Shown here piece after piece: positions 1 to 9,396 of a stretch of 64,000 bases of DNA (the stretch's first letter is position 1; each line of letters opens with the position of its first letter). Both the position numbers and the translations under genes were made by a program. This stretch comes from Hormoscilla sp. GM7CHS1pb (GTDB taxonomy: Bacteria > Cyanobacteriota > Cyanobacteriia > Cyanobacteriales > Desertifilaceae). Below the pieces are notes generated by a model. That model made no database searches and was not told the DNA's origin. It was given only the letters and a program-made list of their open reading frames with translations. The stretch spans positions 248,001 through 312,000 of the forward strand of contig JACONN010000005.1 in NCBI GenBank assembly GCA_014323675.1. The letters run 5' to 3'.

Positions 1-1391
1 AATTGGGCCCCAGAGAGATCGGACTGATTGATAATGATGCTAAAAACCAGGCGATCGTACCCGGGAACATCCAGATATCCCGACAAAGCTGCGACGCCAC
101 TCAACAAACCTGTTTTCCCCTGAAGCATTCCTTCAGCGGGTGTGCCGCGAAAGCGACTTCTGAGGGAACCTTCTCTACCACCCGCAACTGCGAGGGAGGC
201 GCGATACTCTGCTGCTGCGGGCGATCGGGCCATAAGCTGGAGAGTTTGCACCAATGCTTCTGGAGTCACGAGGTTGTGACGGGATAACCCAGCGGCGTCC
301 GTAAGGATGTAACTTTCTGGGTTAACTCCCAATTCGGTTAAGATGAGTTTTACCACCTTGAGACTGTTTTTCTCTCGCTGATTTGTGGCACCCAGGACTC
401 GCAATAATGCCTCAGCATAGAGATTATTACTCCATTGGTTGATCTCTTGCAATAGTTCTGATAATGGTGGAGATTCTACGGCTGCTATTTCTCGGGTTGG
501 GGGTTGACTGTTAGATGTTACTGATGTCCGGAGAACGGCAATGCCTTCAGCGGCTAAGGCCCGGCGAAAATGCTGGAGAAAATTATTAGCTGGATCGACT
601 ACTGCTACGGCTGCATCTTCTGATGGGGCCCCCGATCGCAGTTGTCCGCTGACTCGTAACACTCGACTGCGTAAATCTCGTCCGACGGCGATAAATTCTG
701 GTTCTGTGGCTGCAACCGATCGGGAATTGTTCTCAATTCTCCAGCCAAACCCCTCCACAGGATCGTCCCACTCGACTCGCAAGGGTTCCCCTACTCCTTG
801 GGGAAACAGGGTAAAGGCGATCGCATTTTCATTGACGATTAAGCTATTAACTGCGGTGCCATAGCCAGCTTGCACGTCTGACCATTCCCAGCTAGGATTA
901 ATAGCAGCTTCTTGAAAGTAAGAGTCATCGCCAATGAGTTGGTTGATGCGGCGAATTCCGTCGAGCTGTCGTGCTAAGCTTTGTAATTGGGCAGGATCTA
1001 AACTGGGGTCTCCCCGGCCCACGACTCGGACGCCTAAACTGTCCCGATAAACTGAGGTTCTAATCCGATAGTCTGCACCCAGTTTATGTAAGGCGGCGGC
1101 GGTAATTAGCAGTTTAGCATTAGAAGCGGGAACGAAGTATTTTTCCGCATCGCGACTGTAGAGAGTCTGGGACGAGAATAAAGGTCGGATTAAAATTCCC
1201 CAACGCTGACGGCGGAATTGGGGGCGTGAGACGATCGCATTTATTTCCGCAGCCAGTTGACCGGGACAAAGGGATGGGTTTTGGGCCACAGTCTGCTGAG
1301 GACTCTTGGCAGCAGCAGCCAGAAATGGCACCGCTGTTAATTGCCAGATACAGATTGTTAAGACAATCCGAGCGCATCTAAGATTGAGCAT
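1..1391 (-). CDS. dacB: D-alanyl-D-alanine carboxypeptidase/endopeptidase (PBP4 family), 3' end off window
   Basis: Periplasmic serine peptidase of family S13 that trims or opens peptidoglycan cross-links. Translation starts at an ATG whose first base is 1391, and 463 codons are visible before the left window edge cuts the gene just after the third active-site motif. The N-terminus has a hydrophobic export segment (LTICIWQLTAVPFLAAAA). The SxxK nucleophile motif reads SNAK at residues 90-93, an SxN motif appears in SNNLYAE around residue 320, and KTG in GKTGLL at about 426-428. All three penicillin-binding motifs are therefore present in the right order and spacing. Only the extreme C-terminus is missing. 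No frameshift is seen. Several plus-strand reading frames over this gene are antisense shadows. Confidence 0.9.
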   Translation of the reverse strand, partial: MLNLRCARIVLTICIWQLTAVPFLAAAAKSPQQTVAQNPSLCPGQLAAEINAIVSRPQFRRQRWGILIRPLFSSQTLYSRDAEKYFVPASNAKLLITAAALHKLGADYRIRTSVYRDSLGVRVVGRGDPSLDPAQLQSLARQLDGIRRINQLIGDDSYFQEAAINPSWEWSDVQAGYGTAVNSLIVNENAIAFTLFPQGVGEPLRVEWDDPVEGFGWRIENNSRSVAATEPEFIAVGRDLRSRVLRVSGQLRSGAPSEDAAVAVVDPANNFLQHFRRALAAEGIAVLRTSVTSNSQPPTREIAAVESPPLSELLQEINQWSNNLYAEALLRVLGATNQREKNSLKVVKLILTELGVNPESYILTDAAGLSRHNLVTPEALVQTLQLMARSPAAAEYRASLAVAGGREGSLRSRFRGTPAEGMLQGKTGLLSGVAALSGYLDVPGYDRLVFSIIINQSDLSGAQ

Positions 1392-1643
1392 GTAATTATT
1401 CTGTAAGTTATGATAGTAAGAGATGGTATGATCGGATATTGTTCCCCAAATCACGCGATCGCTGCATCCCGAGGCAAGCGCCACGATACCGCGATACCGC
1501 TATACCCTAAAGGGTATCGCTACATGAACAAAGCATGCCTGCGCGGGCTTTAACTCTCGTTCCCAGCCAGAGACTGGGAACGGGGCTTTCGAGGCTCTGC
1601 CTCCAGCTTATTTACAATAGTACAATATGTCAACTAAGTCTCG
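1392..1643. repeat. Intergenic hairpin repeats upstream of dacB
   Basis: No gene is visible. Two hairpins stand out. One is ATACCCTAAAGGGTAT near 1502-1517. The other is GTTCCCAG...CTGGGAAC at 1559-1581, a member of the dispersed cyanobacterial element seen many times in this window as a 'cgttccca...tgggaacg' stem followed by a 'gaggctctgcctc' stem. Confidence 0.6.
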
Positions 1644-1976
1644 CTATGGTGAAATTGGGAGCTGTTGTTCTTCTGGATCGATAACATCCAGACCCGACGC
1701 TCTGGCTGCATCCTTTAGCTTGCGATCGGAGGTAACGAACGTTCGGTGTCTGGAGCATGCAGATCGCGTAGCGTGCGCGCAGCGCATGTCCTTCAGGACA
1801 AGAGCATGCGGAAGACGCCGCAGTTGTTCGACCGGTGTCTGGAGCATGCAGATCGCGTAGCGTGCGCGCAGCGCATGTCCTTCAGGACAAGAGCATGCGG
1901 AAGACGCCGCTGCCCGACCAGTTTCTTGAAGGTAGCATTTTACCCAGGCGCTAGCATCCATATAGTAAAAAATCAC
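1644..1976 (-). pseudogene. VapC-like PIN-domain toxin with its centre replaced by a tandem repeat
   Basis: The N-terminus (MIFYYMDASAWVKCYLQETG) and the C-terminus (FVTSDRKLKDAARASGLDVI) are those of a PIN-domain ribonuclease toxin. The first conserved acidic residue is the D in MDAS and the last is near TSDRKL. The middle, normally about 90 residues with the remaining metal-binding acids, is replaced by about 57 residues translated from two copies of an 89-bp repeat, so this 110-residue product should be catalytically dead. The reading frame stays open through the repeat. The start is GTG, overlapping the antitoxin stop by 4 nt (GTGA), which is typical of translationally coupled vapBC pairs. 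Alternatively the repeat sits in a chimeric gene that is still expressed. Confidence 0.7.
1745..1911. repeat. 89-bp direct repeat, two copies, inside vapC
   Basis: Unit 1 spans 1745-1833 and unit 2 starts at 1834. They are identical from ggtgtctggagcatgc through gaagacgccgc. The unit is rich in short inverted repeats (gcatgc, gtccttcaggac). It encodes the foreign middle of the PIN-domain ORF. Confidence 0.85.
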
Positions 1977-2218
1977 CGTCGTTCCTCCACCAATAATTTA
2001 GAGGCGGCGATCCCTTTAGCCTGGATGGGTTTGACGACGGGAAAAGCTGATAATCCTCCAGGAGGAATCTTGAACGCTGGATCTAGCCCTAAGCGCCTTA
2101 AAGTTGGGGGGAAGTTGCTGCTTGGCTGTAAACTTTGGACAAACTCCAGAGTTTGTCTGGCTTCGGCTTCGCTCAATCGCTCAATGCTATGGTGTAATAA
2201 TTCTTTAGTTGAGTTCAT
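1973..2218 (-). CDS. VapB-like antitoxin
   Basis: 81-residue protein directly upstream of the PIN-domain toxin, with a 4-nt stop/start overlap (1973-1976). The N-terminal part (MNSTKELLHHSIERLSEAEA) is a predicted helix and the C-terminal part ends in PIQAKGIAASKLLVEERR. This matches the pattern of small cyanobacterial antitoxins next to VapC, whose tails typically read like 'GKGIPASKLLIEER'. The frame is open further upstream, but the ATG at 2218 gives the usual antitoxin length. If expressed, it would repress its own operon and bind VapC. Its partner is damaged, so it may be an orphan. The divergently transcribed dehydrogenase starts 118 bp away. Confidence 0.65.
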   Translation of the reverse strand: MNSTKELLHHSIERLSEAEARQTLEFVQSLQPSSNFPPTLRRLGLDPAFKIPPGGLSAFPVVKPIQAKGIAASKLLVEERR

Positions 2219-2336
2219 CTGCAAGCACCTTGCCTTAGCTTCTCTAGATCGACGATCAATCAAAATTGTGTCGTCGGTTATTACTTGTCGGAAATCTAGC
2301 TGATAAACTAGATTGTTGTCCATAGTGGAATATAGC

Positions 2337-3226
2337 ATGCACAAACAAATTGCATTTCTCGGACTCGGCATGATGGGCGGTCCCATGACCGCTAATCTAG
2401 CACGCAGCGGTCTCCAGGTAATGGCCTGGAATCGCACGAGCGATCGGCCCGGAGTGGAAGTTGCTGCAAGTGCGGGGGCGCAGGTGGTATCATCCATTCA
2501 GGAGGCGGTGTCGTCCGCTGAGGTAATTTTCACCTGCGTGGGGGACGTACCCGACGTGGAAGCTGTCATCCTCGGACCGGAAGGGGCGGCGGCATTTGCC
2601 CAACCGGGAACTTTAGTGGTAGATATGAGTACGATCGGGCCCGTAGCAGCGCGGAAAATTGACGCCGAACTGCAACAACGTCAACTGCGCTTTTTGGATG
2701 CGCCAATTTCTGGGGGGACATCGGGGCGCAAAAAGGCACCCTGGTAATTATGGTAGGGGGCGACGAGCAAGATTTTACCGAATGCAAGCCCTTATTTGAA
2801 ATCATGGGAAAGACAATTCGCCTTTGCGGACCAGTAGGTAGCGGTCAGGCGGTGAAACTCTGCAATCAGGTGCTTTGTGCCGTAAATATAATGAGTTTAT
2901 GCGAAGCGCTCAAACTGGCAGAACAACAGGAAATTGACCCCATGTTAATGGTAGAAGTTTGTAGCCAAGGTGCGGCAGGGTCTTGGGTCCTGTCAAACTT
3001 GGGACCGAAAATTGCCGACGCTGACTTGGCACCTGGTTTCGCGATCAAGCATCTTCTTAAAGACTTGAGGTTGGTACGGGAAAGTCTTCAGTCTTCTGGT
3101 CAGATTTTGCCCGGAATGGATATGGCCGATCGCTTTTTACAGATTGTTAAAGAACTCGATGGCGGTATCGGTGGCGAACTGGGAACTCAGGCCATGATTC
3201 GTGCTTATCGAGAAGGTGGTTCTTAG
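2337..3226 (+). CDS. NAD(P)-dependent beta-hydroxyacid dehydrogenase (3-hydroxyisobutyrate dehydrogenase family), frameshifted
   Basis: Oxidoreductase of the 6-phosphogluconate/3-hydroxyisobutyrate dehydrogenase superfamily. The Rossmann fingerprint GLGMMGGPM follows the start at 2337. The substrate-binding signature DAPISGGTSG lies near residue 125. The C-terminal helical domain carries the catalytic lysine context (GSGQAVKLCNQ). The frame breaks in a run of four G at 2723-2726. One more G restores GAQKGTLVIMVGGDEQDF and a continuous protein of 296 residues, the normal family length. The N- and C-terminal halves are otherwise perfectly preserved, so a single base was either lost in the cell or missed in sequencing. 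The substrate (hydroxyisobutyrate, tartronate semialdehyde, succinic semialdehyde) cannot be decided from sequence. Confidence 0.85.
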
Positions 3227-3429
3227 TTGCGCTGGTGGGCGATCGCCCACCAGCCCCGATCGTGCTATTGTTGAAATTGGGTTAATCTCGAAGCTGTATC
3301 GGCCGTTTGATAACGAATTGTTGCGGACAACCATTGAATGTCAAGGTAAAAATGACGTAATGTAATTCTGAGAGGAGAGTTTGAGCGACTGGCGCCGATC
3401 GGAGTTACCAAAAATCAGCTATCCCCTGA

Positions 3430-3591
3430 AATGTTTATATCACCGATGACAGTCCTGTTATTGAAGAGATTATTGGTAATAATCTTCTCAATAGCGAGAC
3501 TGGGATACGAGAACGTCTAGAGGGTGGCCCAGGCAATGATGTCATTATTGGTAACCGTGGTGCGGACATTCGCAGTATCGAGTTCGGCTAG
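3430..3591 (+). pseudogene. Relic of an RTX (hemolysin-type calcium-binding) repeat protein
   Basis: A 53-codon open stretch ends in LEGGPGNDVIIGNRGAD followed by a stop. GGPGNDVII matches the RTX nonapeptide GGxGxDxUx. The stretch has no start codon with a ribosome site and no upstream part of the gene, so it is the 3' scrap of a secreted calcium-binding protein. The rest of the 3227-3676 gap shows no gene. Confidence 0.5.
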
Positions 3592-3598
3592 TAAGTTC

Positions 3599-3629
3599 GT
3601 AGGTTGGGTTTCCTTACGTCAACCCAACC
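3599..3629. repeat. Short hairpin repeat
   Basis: GTAGGTTGGGTTTC followed by GTCAACCCAACC forms a stem. A related copy with the same GGTTGGGTTTCGTGC core is at 57708-57736. Confidence 0.55.
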
Positions 3630-3676
3630 AAGTTGTGCTATAGTTAAGGTATGGATGGGCGATGGAGGTAGAGTTG

Positions 3677-4096
3677 ATGGGTTTAGTTTATGCAGAAATT
3701 GAGCTGATTCGTGGTGCCGATATAGTTTTGTTCCAAGAGGGCCAATTGCCAGCAGATCAAATTAGGCGACTCAAGGTAAATGCTCTAGTAGATAGTGGTG
3801 CTTATATGCTGGCAATCAATCAGCAGATTAAAACTCAGCTCGATCTGCGCAAGGTGGGCGAGCAAGTGGCAGAATTAGCGGATGGTACACAGACGAGACT
3901 TGAAATTGTCGGTCCTGTAGATGTTCAGTTTGAAAATCGATCGACTACTGTCAGGGCTATGGTATTACCTGGTGATTCTGAAGTATTGTTAGGTTCAATT
4001 CCCATGGAAGATATGGATGTGCTTATCGATCCCAAGCAACAAAAGTTGATTGTTAACCCCGAAAGTCCTTATATAGCCAAAAAGTCATTAAAATGA
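3677..4096 (+). CDS. Retropepsin-like aspartyl protease (clan AA) protein
   Basis: 139-residue single-domain protein with an aspartyl-protease core: NALVDSGAYMLAI carries the D-S/T-G catalytic motif, and LPGDSEVLLGSIPMEDMDVLID resembles the second conserved (LLG) segment of retropepsin-like bacterial proteins. Such proteins dimerise to build the active site. The substrate is unknown. An ATG at 3662 is in frame, but the one at 3677 has a GGAGG at 3664-3668 at ideal distance, so I choose 3677. It stands alone, between the RTX relic and a broken Uma2 gene. Confidence 0.7.
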   Translation: MGLVYAEIELIRGADIVLFQEGQLPADQIRRLKVNALVDSGAYMLAINQQIKTQLDLRKVGEQVAELADGTQTRLEIVGPVDVQFENRSTTVRAMVLPGDSEVLLGSIPMEDMDVLIDPKQQKLIVNPESPYIAKKSLK

Positions 4097-4242
4097 AACC
4101 AAATTTACGGGAGCATTTCCAGAACAGTCTTGTCCCTATTGTTGCTCTCTTCCTCTGGCAATTTTTTATAAGCTAGCGGAACTGAGGTGCCACGCCAGTA
4201 GGGTGCGTTAGCTAAAGGCGTAACGTACAGTACAGTTGACTA
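4097..4242. other. Gap without recognised feature
   Basis: No gene. Contains only a weak GTTAGCTAAAGGCGTAAC imperfect palindrome. Confidence 0.4.
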
Positions 4243-4935
4243 CTAAATATTCTCAGGATTTAATCCCATTTCCATTAATTTAGCTGCCAACTGTTCGGCC
4301 CTTTCTTGAACCTGTCGCAGTCGCGCTTGTTCTTCCCTAATTAAATTTTCCACCAGTGGGGCCAAAGGACTGTATCCACTGATAAAACCAGTTGCGGAAA
4401 CTGCACAGAATTGAAGGATTGCCCTCTTGTATATTCTACCCGATCGTAACCATCCAGACCTTCAGGATTACTCAAAATCCATACGTGCTCCCTATTGGGA
4501 TCCATTATCCAATATTCGGGAATATCGATCGAGGCATATTCAGCCCGTTTGCGGATATAATCTTCCCGCCAGTTCTCATTGGTTACTTCAACTACTAAGG
4601 TTGGCACTTCCCCAAACTCAAGAATACCCGCACCCGCTCCGGCGCAGCATTGGGACCATAAATCTTCTGAGCAAACTACGACATCTGGAATTCTCAATGA
4701 ATCTACTTCTGTTCTGACCCCAGTGAAACTTGTCGCAACTAATGATATCTTGACTGGCAAAGTGACATTTGAGGATATAGGCGAGAAAATCACAGATTCT
4801 GGTATGTAATGATGTTGGTGTTGCCATTGCAATCAAACGTCCTCGGAATAGCTCGTAGATAACATCCGGTTCTCCCTGGTAGAACCGATATTCCTCAAAT
4901 GTCATTGTCTTCGCCGGTGCTACCGATTGAGACAT
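4243..4935 (-). pseudogene. Uma2-family (DUF820) endonuclease-like gene with two frameshifts
   Basis: Uma2 proteins have a PD-(D/E)XK fold and are abundant in cyanobacteria. The gene reads in three frames. The first (4935 to about 4760) gives MTFEEYRFYQGEPDVIYELF. The second gives SFTGVRTEVDSLRIPDVVV then TLVVEVTNENWREDY, the latter carrying the nuclease-like acidic strand. The third (about 4365 to 4243) gives the usual coiled C-terminus ENLIREEQARLRQVQERAEQ, ending in NPEN and a stop. The frame changes near 4760 and near 4365. Corrected, the product is of normal length, about 230 residues. Two separate indels make real inactivation likely, though sequence error cannot be excluded. Confidence 0.75.
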
Positions 4936-5175
4936 ATCTCTTTTACCCACGCTACTTACTCTATTATATCAAGTCTCTGTCACAGTCAGCAATTCAAAAT
5001 TCCCAAGATCCTGGGTTTACACCCGTGGCGGACAATAGCGCAAGATATAAGATATGATAAAGCTTACACTACCCATAGGCGGGAGGCGGGAGCCGGACAA
5101 ACTAACTTTACCAGGCGGTCCCCTAGTAACGTGAAATCTCCTGGACTCCCTCTCTAGGCGCCAATCGCGTCTGGC

Positions 5176-5287
5176 AAGCACTAAAGTGCTTACTACGAAC
5201 CCGGAAGCACTAAAGTGCTTACTACGAACCCGGAAGCACTAAAGTGCTTACTACGAACCCGGAAGCACTAAAGTGCTTACTACGAAC
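5176..5287. repeat. Tandem array, 4 x 29 bp, palindromic core AAGCACTAAAGTGCTT
   Basis: Each unit is AAGCACTAAAGTGCTT followed by ACTACGAACCCGG. Read on the minus strand it is GTTCGTAGT + AAGCACTTTAGTGCTT, the general form of the window's main hairpin family. The array lies 23 bp before obg. The remaining 4936-5175 and 5288-5309 segments hold no gene. Confidence 0.9.
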
Positions 5288-5309
5288 GACAATTAACAAT
5301 TAACTTGCC

Positions 5310-6304
5310 ATGCAATTTATCGATCGAGTAGAGATTCAGGTTAAGGCGGGAGATGGAGGCGACGGGTTAGTAGCTTTTCGCCGCGAAAAGTACGTTCCTG
5401 CTGGAGGACCGTCGGGAGGAAATGGTGGCAAAGGTGGTGATGTGGTTTTAGTTGGGACTCCACATTTGCAAACTTTGCTGGATTTTAAGTACAAGCATAT
5501 CTTTAAGGCCGACAATGGCAAGCGCGGCGGACCGAAGAATTGTACAGGTGCTAATGGGGCCGATCGCATTCTGGAAGTTCCCTGTGGCACTGCTATCTAT
5601 AATGCCGAAACTGATGATTTCATCGGAGAGATTCTAGCAGAATCAGAGACGATCGTAGTTGCTAACGGAGGCAAAGGAGGTCTGGGAAATCAACATTTTC
5701 TCAGTAACCGCAACCGCGCCCCGAATATGCTTTACCCGGGTTACCCGGAGAAGAATTTAGCTTGCGCTTGGAGTTAAAGCTATTAGCTGAAGTCGGAATT
5801 ATTGGTCTCCCTAATGCTGGCAAATCTACTTTAATTTCCGTAATATCTGCTGCTAAGCCGAAAATTGCCGATTACCCCTTTACGACATTAGTCCCCAGCT
5901 TGGGAGTTGTGCGCAAACCCACAGGTGATGGCACCGTGTTTGCTGATATTCCGGGCTTGATCGCAGGGGCCCATACCGGTGCGGGTTTGGGTCACGAGTT
6001 TCTTCGACATATCGAACGCACCCGAGTTCTGCTACATTTGATTGATGTTACCAGTGAAGACCCGATCGCTAATTATCATATCATCGAACAGGAATTGCAA
6101 GCCTATGGCAGGGGACTAGCAGATCGTCGGCAAATTATTGCCCTCAATAAAGTAGATGCAGTAGATGATACCCTTGATGTTGGGGCGATCGCAGCCCAGT
6201 TACAAGCGATACTCGGCCAAATCCCAGTTTTTCCCATATCAGCTGTTGCCCGGATCGGACTAGAGCCACTGCTACAAGAAATTTGGCAATTATTATCACC
6301 TTAG
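5310..6304 (+). CDS. obgE: Obg/CgtA ribosome-associated GTPase, frameshifted
   Basis: Essential GTPase that acts in large-subunit ribosome assembly and stress control. The glycine-rich Obg fold (MQFIDRVEIQVKAGDGGDGL, GGPSGGNGGKGGDV) covers residues 1-158. The GTPase domain follows with G1 GLPNAGKST, switch PFTTLVPSLG, G3 DIPGLI, G4 NKVD and G5 SA. The frame breaks at 5723: adding one G to GCCCCGAATATG gives R-A-P-E-Y-A-L-P-G-L-P-G-E-E and one continuous protein of 331 residues, the usual cyanobacterial length. Obg is essential and normally single-copy, so this is best explained as a base missing from the sequence rather than a dead gene. The start ATG at 5310 gives the canonical N-terminus. 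Confidence 0.93.
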
Positions 6305-6344
6305 CCTCGTTCCCACTGGCGACCCCTGGGAACACGCTGCGCTA

Positions 6345-7930
6345 TTATCCTCGCTTAGCAGTAGCTTCGACAGACTGTATGGGCAAGTTTTTGAGGATCT
6401 CGGGATCCATCTGGGTCGGGATAGCAGGATCGGGCAGAGAACTGGGAGGAACGTCCGGTTGAGCCAAGATCCGGTAGGCCGCACGGGATATTTGAGTAAT
6501 CAACTCTCTCGCGCGATCGTCATTAAAGGGACGATTCACCATCACAGCAGCAATGTAGCGCTTACCCTTCGGCAATGAGATCAAACCCACATCAGCGATC
6601 ATAGAGCCAATATTACCAGTTTTATAGGCAATAGTAGCACCCTCACCCAAGCCAGGTTTGAGCAAAGGCGTAGTTTCAGTCCGCTCCATGATCTCTAACA
6701 TCCGATCGCGCGATCGCCCTGAGGTCAAATTCCCTTGATTGATGCGGGCCATCAAATAAGCTAAATCCCTGGGATTTGTAGTATTAGTGCCTTCCAGATC
6801 CGGCAGCGGGTTGCGGAGGACAGTTGTCCGCAATCCCAAGATTTGAACCGCTGATTGAGAACATCTATACCACCCAAGCCTTCAATCAGCATATTCGTAG
6901 CTGTATTGTCGCTGATGGTAATCATCATCCTGGCCGCTTCCAAGGCCGAGTATTGGGTTCCTAACTGGTGATACTGCATGCTTCCCGAACCCGTCGCCAC
7001 ATGTTCCCGGCGGAGTGTCAGCTGTTCATCTAGGCGCAGCAGGCCAGCATCCACATCCTGGAAAAAAGCCACCAGAATCGGCAGTTTAATTGTACTAGCA
7101 GCGGCAAAAGTGGAACTGCTATTCACCTCCACATAGGCACCCCTATCTAGGTCTAGGATAAATACTCCCGGTATCAATTCCGGATTGGCAGCTGCCAGGG
7201 TTTGCACCTCTTGTCTGAGGGAGTGCATTTCTTGAGAGAGATTCACTCCCGCAGCGACAAAGTTCGCCGACCCGCGAGGCCCACGTTCCCACGGCTCTGC
7301 CTGGGAACGAGGGAATCCCATCTGTTGGGTATGTATCACCTGGTTTGTAGGCGATTCCGACAGTTCTGGCAGAGCCCGTGTCGCCGGGTCCCAGACTGAT
7401 AACACTGTCCCCGCGATCGCGCTAATGCCGATCCCCGCGATCAGCATCCGAGTTACGTACATCACAGGGGATACAGAGGGTTTACTGCCCTCGATCCGCA
7501 GTTTAGCACCTGGGAGTAAAGCAGCTTTATCCCGAAGCTGCTTCCCACGCATGGTAAGTTCCCGAAGAGCAATGGTTTTTTCGATCCTAGTTTTTCCCCG
7601 GGCAGTTTTTCCCCAGGGTGAAACTTTGGCCCCTTCCCGCCCTGAGTTGGGGCGCAAAACCCGTTTGGGCTTGCCCGCCGATGAGGATCCTTCTTCCCTA
7701 CGAATACCTGCTCTATTCCTAGCAGCACCCTGGCCCTGCCTTTGTTCAATGGGCAACACCGGCGCTTTCGCGCGCTGAGTTCCCCGTCTGGCCGCAATCT
7801 GCAGAAGCGGACGCCGTCTGCGCTGTCTCCTGGATCTTTTGATGAGACTGCCAGTATTGACCTTGCGCATAGTCCTACGGCCATAGGCTTGGCGTTTGCG
7901 AATACCCCTTTTCCCTTGAAATTGAGCCAT
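6345..7930 (-). CDS. Serine hydrolase of the class A beta-lactamase fold with long basic N-terminus, frameshifted
   Basis: A very basic cytoplasmic N-terminus (about 150 residues rich in R and K) is followed by one membrane helix (MLIAGIGISAIAGTVLSVW) and an outer catalytic domain. That domain has SxxK in AASTIKLP, SDN in ISDNTATN and KTG in AYKTGNIG, the class A beta-lactamase/PBP set. The frame breaks at the CCC run 6835-6837 (GGG on the coding strand). One added G joins NQRFKSW to GLRTTVLRNPLPDLEGT. The ATG at 7930 has GAGGAG at the right distance, so I prefer it to the TTG one codon upstream. A 26-bp hairpin repeat (7284-7309) is translated in frame in the linker between membrane helix and catalytic domain. 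The role could be cell-wall modification rather than drug resistance. Confidence 0.85.
7284..7309. repeat. Hairpin element inside the beta-lactamase-like gene
   Basis: CGTTCCCACGGCTCTGC + CTGGGAACG, translated in frame as part of FPRSQAEPWERGPRG. The same 26-bp sequence is at 8538-8563 inside the TrmJ-like gene and, slightly changed, at several intergenic sites. Confidence 0.8.
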
Positions 7931-8264
7931 CAACGACTCCTCTTGTAATCTAAAAATTCAATGAATTGCAGACCTTGCGCCCTGGGTTGCCGGGTGCGGT
8001 CAAAAGTAGTTGATAGAGTAGAGCAATTTCTCCTCTGGTCGGTAGCGGGCGATCCCCCCAGGGGGCTGGGGGGATCCTCTTACCAACGGGTTTTGACCAC
8101 ACCCTGGGTTGCCCACTCCTGCGGGCCTTGTGACAAATACCCCGGACCCTGGGTTACCTCGGAGCCAAACCGTGTCCCCGAGTCGGGAGATGTCTCCCGA
8201 CCCCTAGGAGCACATGCATAGGAGACATCGTATTCGCACGTTCGAGGGGGAAACGGCCCGGAGA
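7931..8264. other. Gap with hairpin repeats
   Basis: No gene. It holds a copy of the 'caacgggttttgaccacacc' element (about 8085-8105), a GATCCCCCCAGGGGGCTGGGGGGATC hairpin region near 8050-8077 and a gatgtctccc/ggagacatc inverted pair near 8189-8230. Confidence 0.5.
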
Positions 8265-9131
8265 TTATTCTAAGCTCTCCTGCAGTTCGGCTGCGCTCAC
8301 CGCCAGCGGTTGGTCATTTGCCAGATGTTCAATTGCCCATGTCACCTGTCTGAGAATGCCTCGCAACATGGCCACTTCAGCCGCTGTGGGATCGGCGCGG
8401 TTAAATAAGCGGCGAAATTTGGACATGCGCGTCGCCGCTGTATGGGGATATAGATAACCTATTTTTAATAGCACGGCTTCCATTTGTTGATAATATGCTT
8501 CTAATACTTCTCTGGAAGCAGCCTGCCTCTCCTCCCTCGTTCCCACGGCTCTGCCTGGGAACGTGCTTAAGGCGCTCCCAGGAGACGCAGCTGCGGTTGG
8601 CTGCTGGCATTTCTGGCTGACTGCGGACGCCTTGCTGCTTCCGAGAGCACGCTGATATAGTTCATAACAGCATACAGCCACGGCCTGGGCCAGATTCAGG
8701 GATGGGTAAGCTGGACTGGAGGGAATGCAGACAAATCTCTGAGCGTAATTCAGTTCGGCATTGCTTAACCCTCGGTCTTCACGTCCAAAAATCACGGCAC
8801 TAGGGGATCCTAGTAACCAGGGCAGGGCGGCGCGGGGATGTTCTAGCTGGATATTTGTCGAGCGCAATCGGGCTGTGGTGGCGATCGCGCGAGTACATCC
8901 TCGTAAAGCTGCTGGTATTGTCTGGGCCACCTGGGCGGATGACAATATATCTACAGCATGAACTGCCATAAGTCTCGACTCTGGGGAGAGAATGTCGCAC
9001 TGGGGATTCACTAGGACTAGCTGGTGCAGTCCCATGTTTTTCATCACCCGGGCGATCGCCCCCACATTCAGAGGGCCTAATGGCTCTACCAAAACTATCC
9101 GTACCCCCGCTAATGCAGTTTCTACATCCAT
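8265..9131 (-). CDS. tRNA/rRNA 2'-O-methyltransferase, SPOUT family, TrmJ-like
   Basis: 288-residue SPOUT (TrmH-type) methyltransferase using S-adenosylmethionine; the closest pattern is TrmJ, which methylates tRNA position 32. Motif 1 is LNVGAIARVMKNMG with the conserved N and R, motif 2 AVIFGREDRGLSN, and motif 3 PSLNLAQAVAVCCYELYQ, which together form the trefoil knot. The C-terminal helical part (LEAYYQQMEAVLLKIGYL, FRRLFNRADPTAAEVAMLRG) matches TrmJ dimer helices. A hairpin repeat (8538-8563) is translated in frame between the knot and the C-terminal helices, adding residues around STFPGRAVGTREERQ in a loop where they are probably tolerated. The gene is otherwise intact. Confidence 0.85.
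   Translation of the reverse strand: MDVETALAGVRIVLVEPLGPLNVGAIARVMKNMGLHQLVLVNPQCDILSPESRLMAVHAVDILSSAQVAQTIPAALRGCTRAIATTARLRSTNIQLEHPRAALPWLLGSPSAVIFGREDRGLSNAELNYAQRFVCIPSSPAYPSLNLAQAVAVCCYELYQRALGSSKASAVSQKCQQPTAAASPGSALSTFPGRAVGTREERQAASREVLEAYYQQMEAVLLKIGYLYPHTAATRMSKFRRLFNRADPTAAEVAMLRGILRQVTWAIEHLANDQPLAVSAAELQESLE
8538..8563. repeat. Hairpin element inside the TrmJ-like gene
   Basis: Identical 26-bp sequence to 7284-7309 (CGTTCCCACGGCTCTGC...), read in frame within the methyltransferase. Confidence 0.8.
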
Positions 9132-9353
9132 AGCGCCTCCAAAATAATGTATCTGCGTGAGAAATTTCCTTAATTTTGCGTTAAATCAGGTAAAAATCAT
9201 CACCAACCAGTACAGTTGCTTAAAATTACATGTAAACGTAAGGTGTCTCGTGGTCGCTAATCTATCATGGGACGCTCTCAATGTAAGTCTGACCTGCCCG
9301 CAAAAATTTGCCCTGTCTGTCCCCATGTACCATTCCCACCATGTAGCAGGCCG

Positions 9354-9387
9354 ACTGACAACTGACAACTGACAACTGACAACTGAC
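9354..9387. repeat. 7-bp tandem repeat (actgaca), about 4-5 copies
   Basis: The run CTGACAACTGACAACTGAC sits 10 bp before the ATG at 9397, so it overlaps the expected ribosome-binding region. The rest of 9132-9353 shows no gene. Confidence 0.8.
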
Positions 9388-9396
9388 CACTAACAC

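Noticed and set aside
541..864. Plus-strand frames across dacB
   Set aside because: Antisense shadows of a well-conserved gene.
1746..2303. Plus-strand 185-residue frame
   Set aside because: Antisense to the antitoxin and the repeat; composition unlike a protein.
5310..6304. Programmed frameshifting in obg
   Set aside because: There is no slippery heptamer at the site, and Obg is not known to use recoding. A missing G in CCCCGAAT explains it more simply.
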